64,000 nucleotides of DNA. Origin: Castanea sativa (lineage: Eukaryota > Streptophyta > Magnoliopsida > Fagales > Fagaceae). Position 1 is the first letter of the stretch; every line of letters begins with the position of its first letter. The translations under genes and the position numbers were made by a program. The stretch spans positions 19,808,390 through 19,872,389 of the forward strand of contig NC_134016.1 in assembly GCF_040712315.1 (NCBI RefSeq), in the 5' to 3' direction. Positions 31,880 to 44,863 of the stretch are shown piece after piece. Below the pieces are notes generated by a model. That model saw only the letters and a list, made by a program, of their open reading frames with translations. It was not told the DNA's origin and ran no database searches.

Positions 31880-32442
31880 TTAAAAATGATTGGAAGCAGT
31901 TCTCCCCCAAAAAATTGTACGGAAAAGAAAAGGTTGAAGATAATATGTGGCTTCTCGTTCATCATGTTCACCTCCAAATGGTCAATCTAATTATAGCTAG
32001 CATTGCATGAGTAGTTCGACACGTAACAAATTAATTCACGATTAGTGATTATATTAATCCCGTATGAGCCAAATCATCCATTAAATTCATGCATGTTTTT
32101 GCAGCACTAAATATTTGGAAATGTTTACAAGAGGAATATTATTAGGCAATTTTAAAGAAAATAACACTTTCGGCTACGTCAGATTTTAAGGTTTGGGTGT
32201 TCTCTGTTTTGAGTTATGACCACATTTTATAAAGAATTTTATCTGAACGCAAAAAGTTTTCCAACAATAAGGAGGAATTTCAACCATCTCATGAAAAGAG
32301 ATCAAAAGTAAGATAATAAGGTGCACCTACGAGCATAGAGATTTTCTTGCATTGCCTAAATTTAGAGTTTGGCTTACCTTTAGTATTTTTTTAATTGAAA
32401 TCTTATTTTATTTTATTGAGAAACCGTCACATCACTCACTAA
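31880..32442. other. Upstream region of peroxidase A
   Basis: The sequence to about 32110 is shared in order with the region above the peroxidase B promoter (54430-54700), for example AAATGGTCAATCTAATTAT and GAGCCAAATCAT, so promoter DNA was part of the duplicated unit. No other gene seen. Confidence 0.6.
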
Positions 32443-32764
32443 AAGTCCATTTGGATACCACTTATTTTGCTGAAAACTAAAAAAACTGTAGCAAAATAAT
32501 TTTTAAATAGTGAATAGTGCCGTGGGACCTATTTTTAATGAAAAAGTTGTTGAAAAAAAAGGTTTGTGGGTCCCGTGAACAACACACGGGACCCACTGAA
32601 CAATGCCATTCCAGTGAAAATTTGGATTGTCAAAGTGGTGATGGGTCACGTGCACAGTGCACGGGACCCATTGACATACACTCCCATATGAAATGCGCAC
32701 ATCAATAAAAAAGAAGAAGAGGAAAACACAAATGTAGCACCGTGGACACCAATCCAAACGCATA
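32443..32764. mobile_element. MITE, about 320 bp
   Basis: Imperfect terminal inverted repeats: AGTCCATTTGGATACCAC at the left; CCAATCCAAACGCATAC at the right. The interior repeats CACGGGACCCA/TGGGTCCCGTG-type palindromes (about 32570-32600 and 32643-32672). No coding capacity. Confidence 0.65.
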
Positions 32765-33139
32765 CTAACTAAATAAAAAATGGTGATTAAAACTCACCAT
32801 CACTTACCATTGTATATTTAAAACAATAGAAGATGTCCAATTAAAAAATACTGGAGGTAAGCCAAACTCCTAAATTTATTATTATTATTTTTTTGAGTAA
32901 TCATTTCTAAAAAAAAAAACTCCAACAAGCCTTCTTTCATCTACTTTTATTTTTATTTTTATTTTTATAATTTTAATTTTTATCTATGGTTAGAACTTTA
33001 CATAATCTACATTCTACTCCACCCCCTCCCCCGGGCTAATACTTGGTTTTTTTTTTTTTTTTTTTAATAAAAAAATTATTGATTAATATTTGCAATTTTT
33101 TTTTTACCAATACTTGGGACTCTCTCCCACTTGGAGTTT

Positions 33140-33235
33140 GAGGCCATGGCCTGAGTGGTTGAGACAGCCTTGGTTTCATGTTCAAATCTTTATTTGCGAG
33201 ACTTTATGAGTTTCAAGATTTATCTATTTTTTACC
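33140..33235 (+). mobile_element. tRNA-derived SINE-like fragment
   Basis: It contains pol III promoter-like boxes: A box TGGCCTGAGTGG and B box near ATGTTCAAATC about 30 bp downstream. The rest does not fold into a tRNA. No duplication was identified. Confidence 0.45.
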
Positions 33236-33519
33236 AAAAAAATTAGAAATAAAAAAATTGTAGGAAAGTATATATTTTCCATATTATATATTGAAAACTA
33301 AATCAAGGTTAGAGTCGGAGGGAGAGGGGGCAAGGCCACATCCTTCCTATTTTTTTATAAAAATAAATAAAATTTTAAATATAAATTTAACTAATGGGCC
33401 CCTAGATTTATAAAATAAATTGGTAAAATAACACATACATCATTTTTTTTCCAACTTATTACTTTTATCCCATATGTAACTCGTGTTCAGTTAAAGTGAT
33501 TCAAATTATATACTTTTAA

Positions 33520-33585
33520 ATATATATATATATATATAAACGTTTATATAAATAATTAATGCATTATTTTTTCCTTTCTAATACT

Positions 33586-33641
<56 letters not shown>

Positions 33642-33695
33642 CGTTTATATAAATAATTAATGCATTTTTTTTCCTTTCTAATACTCTTATATATC
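33520..33695. repeat. (TA)n tracts with a duplicated 58-bp block
   Basis: AT dinucleotide runs at 33520-33538 and 33589-33637 separate two near-identical copies of a block containing AAACGTTTATATAAATAATT and CCTTTCTAATACTC (33538-33594 and 33638-33695). Confidence 0.85.
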
Positions 33696-34129
33696 ATATG
33701 TAGCTTGTTAAATCAAAGTATGTTCAAGATATGTGTTTCTATAAATATATAAATAAATATCATTAGTGTAATCCTTCATTATTTTTTAAAATATTTATTA
33801 TTATTATTTTTTATTTGGAGAATTAGAACATACAAAATTTTTTATTTTTAAAACAAAAAACAATTGCAGATTTCATGGTTAAAGAGTTATAGATCCTTAT
33901 TGTATTTGTTATCTATAAAATAAGGTTTTTATTTAATTTTTATTATTGTTATATTTCCTTATATTGATTTCTATATATTTGTAAAGCAATGTTTATTATT
34001 TAAATTGTGTAAATTTGATTAATTTTTTTAATATGTTTTATTAATTTTAAAACTATTAGTATACTTTATGTTGACGCCCATTTTTGACAAAGGGTCCAAT
34101 AGCAGAAAAAGCCCAACAATAAGGAAGAT

Positions 34130-34560
34130 GAGAAGAAAACGAGGGGCAAAATGGTAAAGAAGAGGTAAATAGGTTGAGGAAGTCCACAGAATGAAGAGGG
34201 CTCATGGAGAGGTAAAGAAGAAGTAAATAGGCTGGGAAAGCCCAAGGAATAAAGTGGTAAACTCAATGGGCTAACATGACAGTAATGATGGCCGATAAGC
34301 CCATAATAGTAATAAGAGGTAAAGATGTAGTAAAAGGGCCATGGAAGCCCAAAGAATTAAGCAATAAACCCATGGGAGTAAAAAGAGGTAAAGAAGAAGT
34401 AAATGGGCCGAGGAAGCCCAAGGAATAAAGTGGTAAACTAAACGGGTTGACAAGGCAGGAATGATGGCCAATAAGTCCATAAGAATGATAAGAGATAAAG
34501 ATGTAGTAAATGGGCCAAGGAAGCCCAAAGCAGAGAATTAATGGGTAAATGGGCTGATAC
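34130..34560 (+). repeat. Tandem repeat of degenerate units in the large LTR
   Basis: Recurrent GAGGTAAAGAAGAAGTAAAT, GGGC(C)NAGGAAGCCCAA and AAGTGGTAAACT words at irregular spacing of about 60-130 bp. Reverse-strand hydrophobic open frames across it are a by-product of the repeat. Confidence 0.65.
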
Positions 34561-35962
34561 AGCAGGAACACCAGCTAATAAGCCCACGAGGTAATAAGAA
34601 GTAAAGGAAAGACAAAATTTGTGGCAAACACAATGTAGAATAGCAGGATTAATGGCTAAAAGGCCCATGGCCATGAAGGAGAGAGACAAAAGCATGGGCT
34701 CAACAAGCTATGGAGATAAAGGCTTTTGCCTGGAAAATACCCAGCCCAAGAAAAAATAAAAAAAGATAAAAGAAAACATAAGCCCAAAAGTCCACGCATC
34801 CTTTGCGCCACAAAGGATAAACATAAACTAGCATGTACAGTAGAATCAGATAACGCAAGAGCAGCATAAATGGTGTGAAGGTCTAAAAGAAACAAACACA
34901 GATGGAGTGGAGTGTGCACAAAGTACCAGGGCACCACTTACTTATACCTAGCCAATACATAGGAGGTGGGCCACAGGTCAAGGTATTTAGAGGGTGTAGT
35001 TTGGCAGTGGGGAGAAAGGGGGGTCTATTCTGGGGTTCCCGCCCAAGCTTCTTTGGGGGAATGTCTTACTGGAATGGCATTTCACCTAAAAGAGGTAAGT
35101 GTAGGCTAGGACCACTTGATGCATGTCATAGAGATAGGTGATAAGATAGCTTAATCCTTATCCATTGAGATGAAACAAAAACACAGAGAGGTAAGAGACA
35201 ATACAAGTAATTTTGTCTAGAAATGGAGAGTGGTGCAACCAATACAATCTGGATAGAGATAATGGTTGGACAACTAGCAAGTTAGTGGGCAATCCTGGAG
35301 AGATGCCCATAACAAGCCAAAAACAATTGAAGGACAAAAGGGATAAATCCTACAATGGCTAACGGTATAAAAGGGGGTAACCATGAATAGTAAAAATAAG
35401 AGAACAAAAGAGGGAGGTAGAAAAGAAAGAGAACGAAAGGGAGGTAGAAAAGAAAGAGTAGAGAAAAGAGAAAACACAGAGAGACAAAATTAAAGAAAGA
35501 AAGATTGAAAGAAAACCAGAGAGAAAGTAAGGCAGTAGGAATAGAGACATGCATCAATAGACCACATTTTCTCTCCCTCTTGACAAACCCACTCTTTGAA
35601 GATTGTAAATTGAAGCTCAAACCATTTAGGATCTTTTTCCAAAGCGAGTAATTTCTATGGTAGGAGCCTTTTGTTAAGGTTACTTGTGTTGGAGATTGTA
35701 TCTCTTCTTGGGTTCGCTTCTGCTGAAAAGCTCAACCCATAATCCAGTAGATAATCTATTTCATTAGTTATGTCCATTGGATGATTTACCCACTGTTTAG
35801 CTAGAAATTATTAAGTTATTTACCTTTTTCTCCTGTAGTATTATTCCCACTCGTGTTATTTTGTCATAACTCTGTTAATTTTATTCATAGTGTTAGCTTT
35901 ACTTAATACGCTTTATTATTATAGTTATTCTGCTGTAGTGTATTCCTACTGTAACACTTTGT

Positions 35963-37330
35963 TGAGGTCCAAAATATCACAAGTATTGTGTTAAGGCCTA
36001 AAACAACACAAATGTGAAATCTAAAACCCAAGGGGGGGCTTAAAGAAAGGCAAAGTCCAATCCGCGAACCAAGACCCACTTAAAATAAGCAAGATGAGGC
36101 CCAAACCCACGAATGGGCAAGCTTTGGGCCTTAGGAAAGAAAGGAAAAGGAAAAAGGAAGCTCAACCCAGCCTTTGAGAGGAAAATTTCCTAGGGATCCC
36201 AGATTGGGATTGGACCAGGATACCTTGGGACTCCCAAAAACTTGGGATGCTTAGGAAATATAGAAAATGGATCAACTGGGATTGGGACAGCTCAAGGGAG
36301 CATACTCATGGACACAAGGAACGAAGATGGGCATGTCCCATTAGTTGCCTATGGTTCAGAAAAGTGCCTGATGACTTAGGAATCAACACTTCATGAAAAG
36401 AAGCTTGGCACCTCAGGGACTGCAGGAAGGTGGACCATGAAGGAAGGTGGCTGGAGATCTTTTAGCTTGATAGAGAAGAATCTGTCAATTTAGAGAAAAT
36501 AACAAAAGGTGAAACAGCCAAAAAGGTGGGTCTGAAAATGGGTATCTAGAAGTTTTGGGAAGAGAAGATTGAAAGTTAGCTCTTAGGACCCCACAAAAGA
36601 GGAAGGTCATCTGGGACTTTTTGGGGAGAAACCTCAAAAGGGAAAAACAGTGAGAAATTAAGGAAGAGATCAGCCACCAATGTTGTTGACAAAACATTGG
36701 TTTTGGTACCCAAGGCAGCAAATGGAGGGAATTAGGGGTACACCAAAAACCCTAGGAAGGAATTATAAAAGGGTGTGAAGCCATTAGCAAAAACCATTCA
36801 GTAATAAGGAATCAGATGCAAAAAGATCATTTGAAAAACTTCTTTAAATCTCAGAAAAATAGAAAAAGGGAAAAACACTGTGAGGGATCCTGAGATAGGA
36901 ATTAGAGGATACACATGGATTCAAGGGGATTCAAACCTCACAAGTCTTAGAAGCCTACAAAGTGCTATCTAAGTCTGTGACTTTTGAATTTATTTAAACC
37001 TTGTGACACCTCCCAGTGAAAAGAAAGGTCCAATGTACTAAAAACTTAATATAATGAAATATCATTCTATTTTCTGAGGATCCCTAATGTCCTTATTTGC
37101 TTTTTCTTTATTTCTTTACTGTTCCTTAACCATGTATTTTACAATATGTATACATGTTTGCATGTATGGATATATATGTGTTGTAGGGCCCATATTTTGT
37201 GCACAACTTGGTTCATAATCAGCGCAATATAACCGCAATGAACTAAGCTCAGTCCACCAAACAACAAGTATAAGGCCCAGGATCATTTTTCTACTTAGGC
37301 CTGGGTACTGTAAAAAAAAGGACCCACACA
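35963..37330 (+). mobile_element. Solo LTR nested in the large LTR
   Basis: It starts TGAGGTCCAAAATATC and ends GACCCACACA, with flanking TTTGT (35958-35962) and CTTGT (37331-37335), a 5-bp duplication with one mismatch. The related sequence near 63600 shows the uninterrupted host form across this point. A TATAAAA lies at 36764-36770. No internal coding region. Confidence 0.6.
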
Positions 37331-37764
37331 CTTGTAACAGTTATTCCTGCTGTGACCACATCTTACGTTCAGCTCACAACACTCATGTCAGGACGTGTCT
37401 ACATTGGGTGAGCCTAACTTGTGCACAAGCTAGCCTGAAATGCAGTCCTAGCAAGGCCAGTTCCATCTCTTTTACCTCAGAATGAAGGGCCATAGTACAA
37501 CAGAAGGGGTCGAGGCCCAACAGTACAAAAGTCCCCCACACTGTATTATTGGCATAATCATCTCTAAATTATTTAACAAAATCTTGATCTAAAATTTTTA
37601 TAGAATATTTAATTATGATTGATATGATTTAAAAGATCATAATTTACAAATTGATTGGATGGAAAAAAAAATATTTGAGTTTTGTAACGAATTACCTTAT
37701 GTAAAAATATTTGTGTTATGCATGAGATAATAGCATATGCTAATGAAGAAAAAAACTTATCAAC

Positions 37765-40700
37765 AAGTAATGTTATTTATAAAATAGTTTCAAAAGTTAT
37801 GGCTAATAGATTGAAGTTAATTCTACCCTAGTTGATTTCGCCCACCCAAAGTGCTTTTGTTCTAGGTCTCCTTATCACTAACAATGTACTTGTGCTTATG
37901 AGGCTCCCATGCTATGCATTGCAGAAAGAAAGGTAAAAAAAGGTGCTCTGGCATTGAAGTTGGATATTAGCAAAGCTTATAACCGAATAGAGTGGACCTT
38001 TCTTAAGGGCATGATGAATAAGTTGGGTTTTCCTGAACTGTGGACTGATTGTATTATGGTAATATTTTGCCATCTAGGGGGCCTTGTCAAGGATACCTTC
38101 TATCCCCTTATCTATTTCTATTATGTGCAGAGGGGTTCACGTCTTTGCTAGCAAAAGTAGAAGAGGAGGGATGACTTCATGGAGTTTCTATTTGTTGGAC
38201 AACACCTAGCATATCAAATCTACTATTTGTAGATGACTCACTCTTGTTTTTCCAAGCAAAGAAAGTGAAGTACAGGCCATCATTGACATTCTCTAGCTGT
38301 ATGCCACAACTTTTGGATAATGTATCAATCTGGACAAGTCCTCTGTTTTCTTTAGTGGCAATACTACAGGTGCACAATAGGATTGGATTAAAAAAAATGC
38401 TTTGGGAGTCAAAGAATAGGAGAAATTTGAATCTTACTTGGGTTTTCCCACACTGATTGGCAAGTCCAAATATCAAGCTTTTTCTTTCCTTAAGGAAAAG
38501 GTTTGGAAAAAAATACAGGGGTGGAAAGGGAGATTGCTATCTAGAGCTGGGAAGGATGTATTGATAAAGGTAGTGGCTTAATCAATTCCCACATACACAA
38601 TGGGAGTATTCCAATTGCCAATGAAGCTTTGCAATAAGCTTAATGCTATGTGTACTAGGTTTTGGTGGGGTCAATGTGGAGACGAAAAGAAGATTCAGTA
38701 GAAGTGCAGGGATTCATTGATTTTACCCACGAAGGAAGGAGGGATGGGTTTCATGGATATAAGGAGTTTCAATCTAGCCATGTTGGCTAAACAAGGGTGG
38801 AGATTATTTTAGGACCAAGGATCACTTCTCTACAAGTGCTTCAAAGCAAAGTACTGCCCAAGATGTAGCATTCTGGAAGCCTTTGACAACCCAAGCAGCT
38901 TGTATGTCTAGAAAAGCTTAATTGTAGTTCAAAAAAGAAGGGATGTTGCTGGAGAGTGGGAAATGGTTCTTCCATATGGGTGATACATGACAAGTGGATT
39001 CCAAACCATCCTTCAAATAAGGTGCTTATACCACCAGATGAAGTGGAATGGGAATGGAGGGTCTCAGACTTAATTGATTAGAGTAATTACTAGTGGGATA
39101 AGGAGTTGGTAGCCATGGTTTTCCACAGGTTTGATGCAGATGCCATTTTGAGAATTCCACTAAGCCGCAAGTATGTTTCAGATGTGTTGTTATGGCTGGA
39201 TAATAAGAACGGAAGGTACTCTGGGAAGTCGGGTTAGCATATTGCGAGTATACTGTTGAAGGAAGCGGGCTGTGAGGGTGAGAGCATAGCTTCGGTATAA
39301 AATGGCCATATCTGGGATAAGATATGGAAGCTACAGGTGCCAAACAAAATAAAGGTCTTCAACTGGCAAGCTTGTCAGAATATATTGCCAACTCGTGCAA
39401 ATTTGGCTTGGCGTCAAATTATCGAGGATGATAGCTGTCCTATATGTCTGAGGCATTTGAAGTCTGTTATTCATGCATTGTGAGAGAGTGGAGTAGCTCA
39501 GGATGTGTGGGCTGGGTGTTCAATCCAATTAAAAAAAGCTTGAGTGGTCAACATGACATTTTGCAACTATTTGCAGACTTGATGCACAAGCTTTCTGTGT
39601 ATGATCTTGAATTTTTCTGGGTCCAATGGTGGCTAATATGGAATCAACGGAATTGGCTCCTGCATGGTAGTAATTTAAAGGAACCTTCACGGCTTAATGC
39701 AAGAGCTAGGGACTACATCGAAGAAGTTAATGCAACACAATCCCACTTGGCAGTTCCACAACCAATGATGGCTGGGTTGATGAATTCATGGCAGGCCCCT
39801 GATGGTTTGATTTACAAGCTCCACTTTGTTGGCGCAATCTTTGCAGATATGGCAGCCTTTGGAGTTGGGGTGGTGATCTGGAATGATAAAGGTCAGGTCA
39901 TGGTAGTGCTTTCATCTAAGGGTCCTACAAATAATAGACAGCAAGGAGGTGGAGGTATTGGCGTGCATGAAAGCTTTAGAGTTCGAAATTGAAGTTGGTT
40001 TCTCTGACTTAGTGATTGAGGGTGATAGCACAACAGTAATGAAGGCCATCCACTTGCCACAATGTAATATGTCTCACCTAGGTAATGTCTATAAGGATAT
40101 TCAGTGGTTGTTAAGGGTGATAGGCCAAGAATGTATTGACCCCTTGTGATGAATTTATCAATTAATTAGCCAAGTTGATTAATTAATCAGATTAACATAT
40201 AATATGCATGGCAGTATAAACAAATCACCAACTAAATAAATATGCAACGAAAATTAAAGTTGACATGGTGATTTGTTTACGAATAAGGAAAACCTCCAAG
40301 GTAAAAACCCTACTGGGTGATTTTAAGGTCACCACTCCTGAGAATTCACTATTATCACAATAAGCGGTTACAAGTAAAGGAATCTCAGTACCTTATACCA
40401 ACCTACAATTGAACCCTTACCCTTATACCTAATTGGACTTGTTCTATAGTGACAGTCTCTCCTTTTAATGCACGGCTCCCAGTACGTGACTAACCAATAG
40501 GTGCGCGGATCCCAATATGCGACTTAATCACCAACTTGAGAAAGATATTGGCTGCAAAGTTTTTTAGTTCATCAACACAATGAAGATCACGAAGCTCCTT
40601 GGTCATAAAATCCAATGGTGTACAAACGTAGTAGCTTCTTCAAGAGAAAGATGAACTAGGGCAAATTCTGTCTTTTGTCACAATTTGCATGAACAAAACT

Positions 40701-41290
40701 TTGCTTCACACTTCTGCAACTATGCCACCTTTTATGACCCTTAAAATAATCTTTATATATGTTTAGAGTTATGAGAAAAGAAAACCTAAACATGTATTCA
40801 CGGATTGGATAAAAATCAGAACTGAAAATCTATTTTTCATAAATCTCGATAGATAGCTTATCTATCGAGCAGCTATCAAGCTTCGCGCTGAAACAGCTTT
40901 TTAAATCTCGATAGATACTAGTTGTCGAGCTTTAAAATCCAGCACTTCATCACTTGATTCTTGGACAGACTTGCATGGCTTTAACACTTGAACTTGAAAC
41001 CTTATTCCTTGAAGTATTAAACACATCCTAAATCTACCTAATTACAAGTAAAGTGCGTTTTGTCAAAGGATTAGCCAATTTTAAATTGACATATGTTCCT
41101 AATATGAATCACATATGTCCTAACAAAGGGGACTCAGACGTGGGGAGATAAGTTGTGTTCCCCGAAATGCAAATTCATTTGCACACTCTTTGGCTTGTTA
41201 TGCTAGGCAGGTAGATGAGGATAATGTATGGTTGGAAGAGTCACCTCCTCCAGCATTGGAGGCACTGTATTTGGATTCTCTTTCTATTCA
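37765..41290 (+). pseudogene. Decayed LINE (non-LTR retrotransposon): RT, zinc-binding and RNase H regions
   Basis: A broken L1-type ORF2 runs along the plus strand in shifting frames. RT pieces are at 37790-38150 (VSKVMANRLK; ALALKLDISKAYNRIEWTFL). The RT active site VDDSLLF is at about 38229-38250, with Val where Ala is usual. Further pieces include LLSRAGKDVLIK near 38535, a zinc-binding-type WKLQVPNKIKVFNW near 39330, and an RNase H-like domain near 39830-40140. The C-terminal VPRNANSFAHSLA is at about 41160. Many stops and frameshifts make it inactive. A solo LTR at 40118-41125 splits the RNase H part. Confidence 0.85.
40118..41125 (-). mobile_element. Solo LTR (copia-like) inside the LINE
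   Basis: 1,008 bp with TG...CA ends. On the minus strand it begins TGTTAGGACATATGTGATTC. The flanking duplication AAGGG is exact (40113-40117, 41126-41130). The interior has the palindromic words ATCTCGATAGATAGC and CTATCGAG. No internal element sequence, so it arose by recombination between LTRs. The LINE frame resumes right after it. Confidence 0.85.
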
Positions 41291-42008
41291 TGAATGAATG
41301 AAATTTGAGTTTGTTTATAAAGAAAAAGAAAATGTATTCTTTGGCTTTAAAATGTTTGGATATATTTAGCTTGGTTCTTCTAATAAACTACTTGTTCATT
41401 GCCATTGATGAAGACATTGATTATTAGATAAAATCATGGGATTGAAATAAATAAAGAAATTGATTTTTAGATGAAATTATGGAATTGAAGTAATCAATTC
41501 AAAATTACGATTAATTTGTGTATGTAATTTCAATTATAAAAATGGCGGTGGTATTATTTATGTCTAGGAGGAAGATCATACTTCCAATTCCACAAGTGCC
41601 AGTGATAGTGGATAGTGGTACATACCAGTTTCTTTTTCTTTCATCTTTGCTTTAGTTTTGTTGGGGTATAGGTCAAAATTCCAGAAATTTAAAACATGTG
41701 GTGCCAAGGATGAGCAATTAATTGATAGTTAATTACAATCTAAAGAAACCCAAATTAAACTAAGGTAAGGACCTTTATCACACATTTATCTGTTAAAAAA
41801 CAGAAATTTCTAGTCTTACTACACCTACTTAACTTAGATTTTTTTAATGGGACTAACTAATTAATTGATAGAAAGCTTTAACATCAATTAATTTTATGGC
41901 AATTTCGCCTTTCTTCGCCTTTTGAACCTTCTTTAACATCAAGCTTACTCAATTTCACCATTGCCTGTTGGAAATCAAAGAAGAACCTAGCTTGGTTGAA
42001 TGCATAGC

Positions 42009-43018
42009 TGAAAGCTCGAATTTGTGTAAAAACATAAGGGCAAACCATACCCCAATTTAAAAGATTATGGCTCGGTTGATTTTACTCTAACTTAAACTAA
42101 GTGCGGAATAGAGTAAATGCAAGCAAACAAACAATAAAACTACTCTAAGCCATATTCATTATATAACAGCAGTAATATGAAAGCTAAAAGAGTAGGAAAG
42201 AGAAATTCAAACACAAGATAACATGCTGATGTGTTATCGAAGAGGAAACTGAAGAACTCGGTGAAAAACCTCTCCGCCGCCCTCCAAGCGGTAAATCGAT
42301 CCACTAGATAATAAGTTGGGATATGTGAATAGCAAGAGGCCCTCCAAGCCTAATCTGCCTAATGCACCTAACCCTCCAAGCTCCTACTCCAACAAGGCTT
42401 CTCGGAACCATGTCTTGTCTAGCTTTTTAGATCCCGTAATACGCCCGATTGCATCTGCCAAAGCTTGGCTTCTTCCAATGCTTCCCAGCAACACCAAAAC
42501 CTCACTTGACACTCTGATTGAGTGTGGTAAGTGTTTAGGCTATCAACCTCTCAAGGATATGGATATGGAGAGGTAGGAGTATGAGAAAAACCACAAAGGA
42601 TTGTGTAGACGATTGTGGGTGTAACAATCTCTAACTCTCAAGTGTGTATGCTAGGGTTTTCTCTCTAAAAATCACTTCATACAATATGTGGGTAATGTGT
42701 GTATATATAGTGTGGGTGAAGATATGGTGGAGCAGATAAGCCAAAATAGCAAAACAGAATGTTTTGCAGGTATTTCACGAGAAGGCCTTACCTGTAAGAT
42801 AGTTGCGAAAACTAGCTGTCACTAGATTGTCATGACTCTTAGCATTCCAGTTAAACCACTCCTTCAATGCAAGCTTGAGTCTTCACACTCTCTCACACAC
42901 AATCCATACAATGAAATCCCACATAAAATACAGGATAAATATGATTGAAAAAAATTACAATCAAATTTGGCACATAATTAAAGCCAACACAAAATAGTTG
43001 TAAATAAAAAACTTTACA
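42009..43018 (-). repeat. 3' LTR (left) of the copia-type element
   Basis: 1,010 bp, plus-strand start TGAAAGCTCGAATTTG, end CTTTACA. Next to it at 43020-43031 is CTCCCCCTTT, the complement of the purine tract. It contains GGTAAATCGATCCACTAG and CCCTCCAAGC words that recur in the other LTR. Confidence 0.9.
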
Positions 43019-44096
43019 ATCTCCCCCTTTGGCTATTCCATGACAAAACCTCTAAAATAGACTTTAGACTTAAATGTGAGTCTGGGAACAATGGCAAAAC
43101 TCACTCATACCTAATCTAGAAGCTGTGAAGCACTTGCACGTATACACCATTATCCTAAAACACTTGCACATAAACAAAACTTTCATTAAGCTTATGAAAA
43201 GTTGAATACAAGGCACGTATAGGAACAAGTAAAATGCAATCAAGGTAATAAGCAAGATATAAGCTATGAAGCATAACTTGATCATACATGAATATTCATT
43301 AAAGAACAACTACAATGAACATTTAACTAGTAAATGATCATCTGGACATGCAATGCAATTAAGAGCAATGTCTAAACACGCAACCAATGCAAAACACCAA
43401 AGTATTTGCATTAAGGATACAAGATCCAACAAGGGCACAAGTGTGTAGTACTAAAGAAAATGTATGCATTAAACTAAAAGTACTTTAAAAAGTTACAAAG
43501 CAAGGATACATAAAACAAAGTACTAAATATAAACTAAAGTTTTAAACTAGAGTACTTTAAAGCTTTAAAAGAAAGCAATGTAAATATCCAAAGAACAAAA
43601 TATTGTGCTTTTGATCTTGATCTCCAATGCTCCCCTTTCAATCTAGCTCTTTCTCCCCCTATCATTACACTCCCCTTATCATGGACCATCTCCCCCTTTT
43701 TGTTATGGAATAGCTAGTCTTCATCTTCCTCTAGCTTCCTCTGAATTTGGTCCAATTGAGTTTGGAGAGATGTGAACTTTGTGTTGAAACGAATGTGTTG
43801 GGAGTGCATGATAAATGCAAGTCCGGATAACTTAGTGCTGATGTCTTGAATAGGCGACATAATGATGTCTAACTTCTCATCATAGGAATAAGAGCTAGAG
43901 CTTGAACTAGCATGAGGAGCATGACTCTCTTGCTTGGTCCCCTTCCTGGTGTGACTAATGCTAGCATTGAGAGTGTAGATGTTGATTAGATTTGGCTGAG
44001 GGTATGGGTTCTATCTTCCAACGGATAAACGCCTTTGAGCTTCAAAATTTTTAAGATAAGACAACATAAAGGAAGGCAATTCCTTGAGGCAGTTCT
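43019..44096 (-). other. Interior of the copia-type element, 3' side, no gene seen
   Basis: No coding frame is supported. It begins with the purine tract next to the 3' LTR and runs to the extra ORF. Confidence 0.5.
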
Positions 44097-44863
44097 CTAA
44101 GCTGTTTTGCTTAAGATGTGGAAGATATGAGAGAAAATATCAATCTCTTCATCATTGACTAGGTCACGAAGAAAGAAGGCCCGGCCAAGATTCATGTACC
44201 CGGTGTTTGAGAGAGGATAGAGGTTGTGAAACATGATTGTTGTGAGAAGCCTCAATTCGGGTGATAGTGATGCAACACTCACCGATTTTCCATTGGAAGA
44301 GAACTCCAAGTTTTCTCCTCGAGTTTCCCGAAGTAAATCTTGCTCGGGATCCAAGTCATCATACATTGATGGCTTTGGAAACATGGGCCGGTTGATGTGC
44401 AATATGTCAGCAAGATAAATGGGTGTCACTGTGAAGTTCTTTCCTCTAACTCAACATTTTAGCTCATCTCCCTCGGACGAGCATAGAATTCCTTCACCAT
44501 ATTCTCGTACGGTTCATCAAAGCTTGATAGAAGAAAATTTCAATCCTTGGTGGCAAACCATTTTGGAATGCTCGTATCAAGAAAAGATGCTTGCTCAACT
44601 GCCCTTTCAACTAACAAGGGGCATCTTTGAAATAACTCGCGTAGGCTTTAAAATGTAGCGTATGATCTGAACATTTCAGTATCATAGAACCCTGTTGATG
44701 AACGAGTCTTCTTTGACTTTGGAGTGAGACTATCAAGATCAATCACGAGTTCCTTCCCTTTGCTACTACCCTCTTTCACAGCTGATTTCTTGAAGGGAGA
44801 CATCTGCAAAAACAGAGACAAAAACACAGAGAAACAATTGCAAAAATACAAACACAAGAACAC
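44097..44863 (-). pseudogene. Extra ORF of the copia-type element (putative plant transposon protein type)
   Basis: Two sense-direction pieces, 44863-44648 and 44429-44097, appear to be parts of one broken gene. The first holds MSPFKKSAVKEGSSKGKE and a following Asp/Lys-rich stretch. The second holds IYLADILHINRPMFPKP and LSPELRLLTTIMFHNLYPLS. I recognise these from proteins annotated as putative plant transposon or retroelement-associated proteins of unknown function. The link between the pieces is interrupted by stops. Confidence 0.5.

Larger units (their letters stand above)
34069..37530 (+). mobile_element. Large LTR-like repeat with a solo LTR nested in it
   Basis: It begins TGTTGACGCCCATTTTTGAC, related to the minus-strand LTR at 25096-27461, and shares inner words with it (GACATGCATCAATAGACCA). 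Its last part (37331-37527) matches the complement of 63443-63640. The solo LTR at 35963-37330 interrupts it. There is no gene. Tandem units of AGGTAAAGAAGAAGTAAATG and GAAGCCCAAGGAATAAAG occupy about 34130-34560. The end near 37527 is approximate and no duplication was found. Confidence 0.55.

Noticed and set aside
33140..33235. tRNA gene
   Set aside because: A- and B-box-like words exist, but no acceptor or anticodon stem can be formed; a SINE-like remnant is the better call.
34066..34937. Leu/Pro-rich minus-strand frames resembling transmembrane proteins
   Set aside because: They come from tandem purine-rich units of a large LTR and lie in several frames at once.
39444..40149. Host RNase H-like gene
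   Set aside because: The domain is part of the LINE ORF2, with RT and zinc-binding parts upstream and the LINE C-terminus after the solo LTR.
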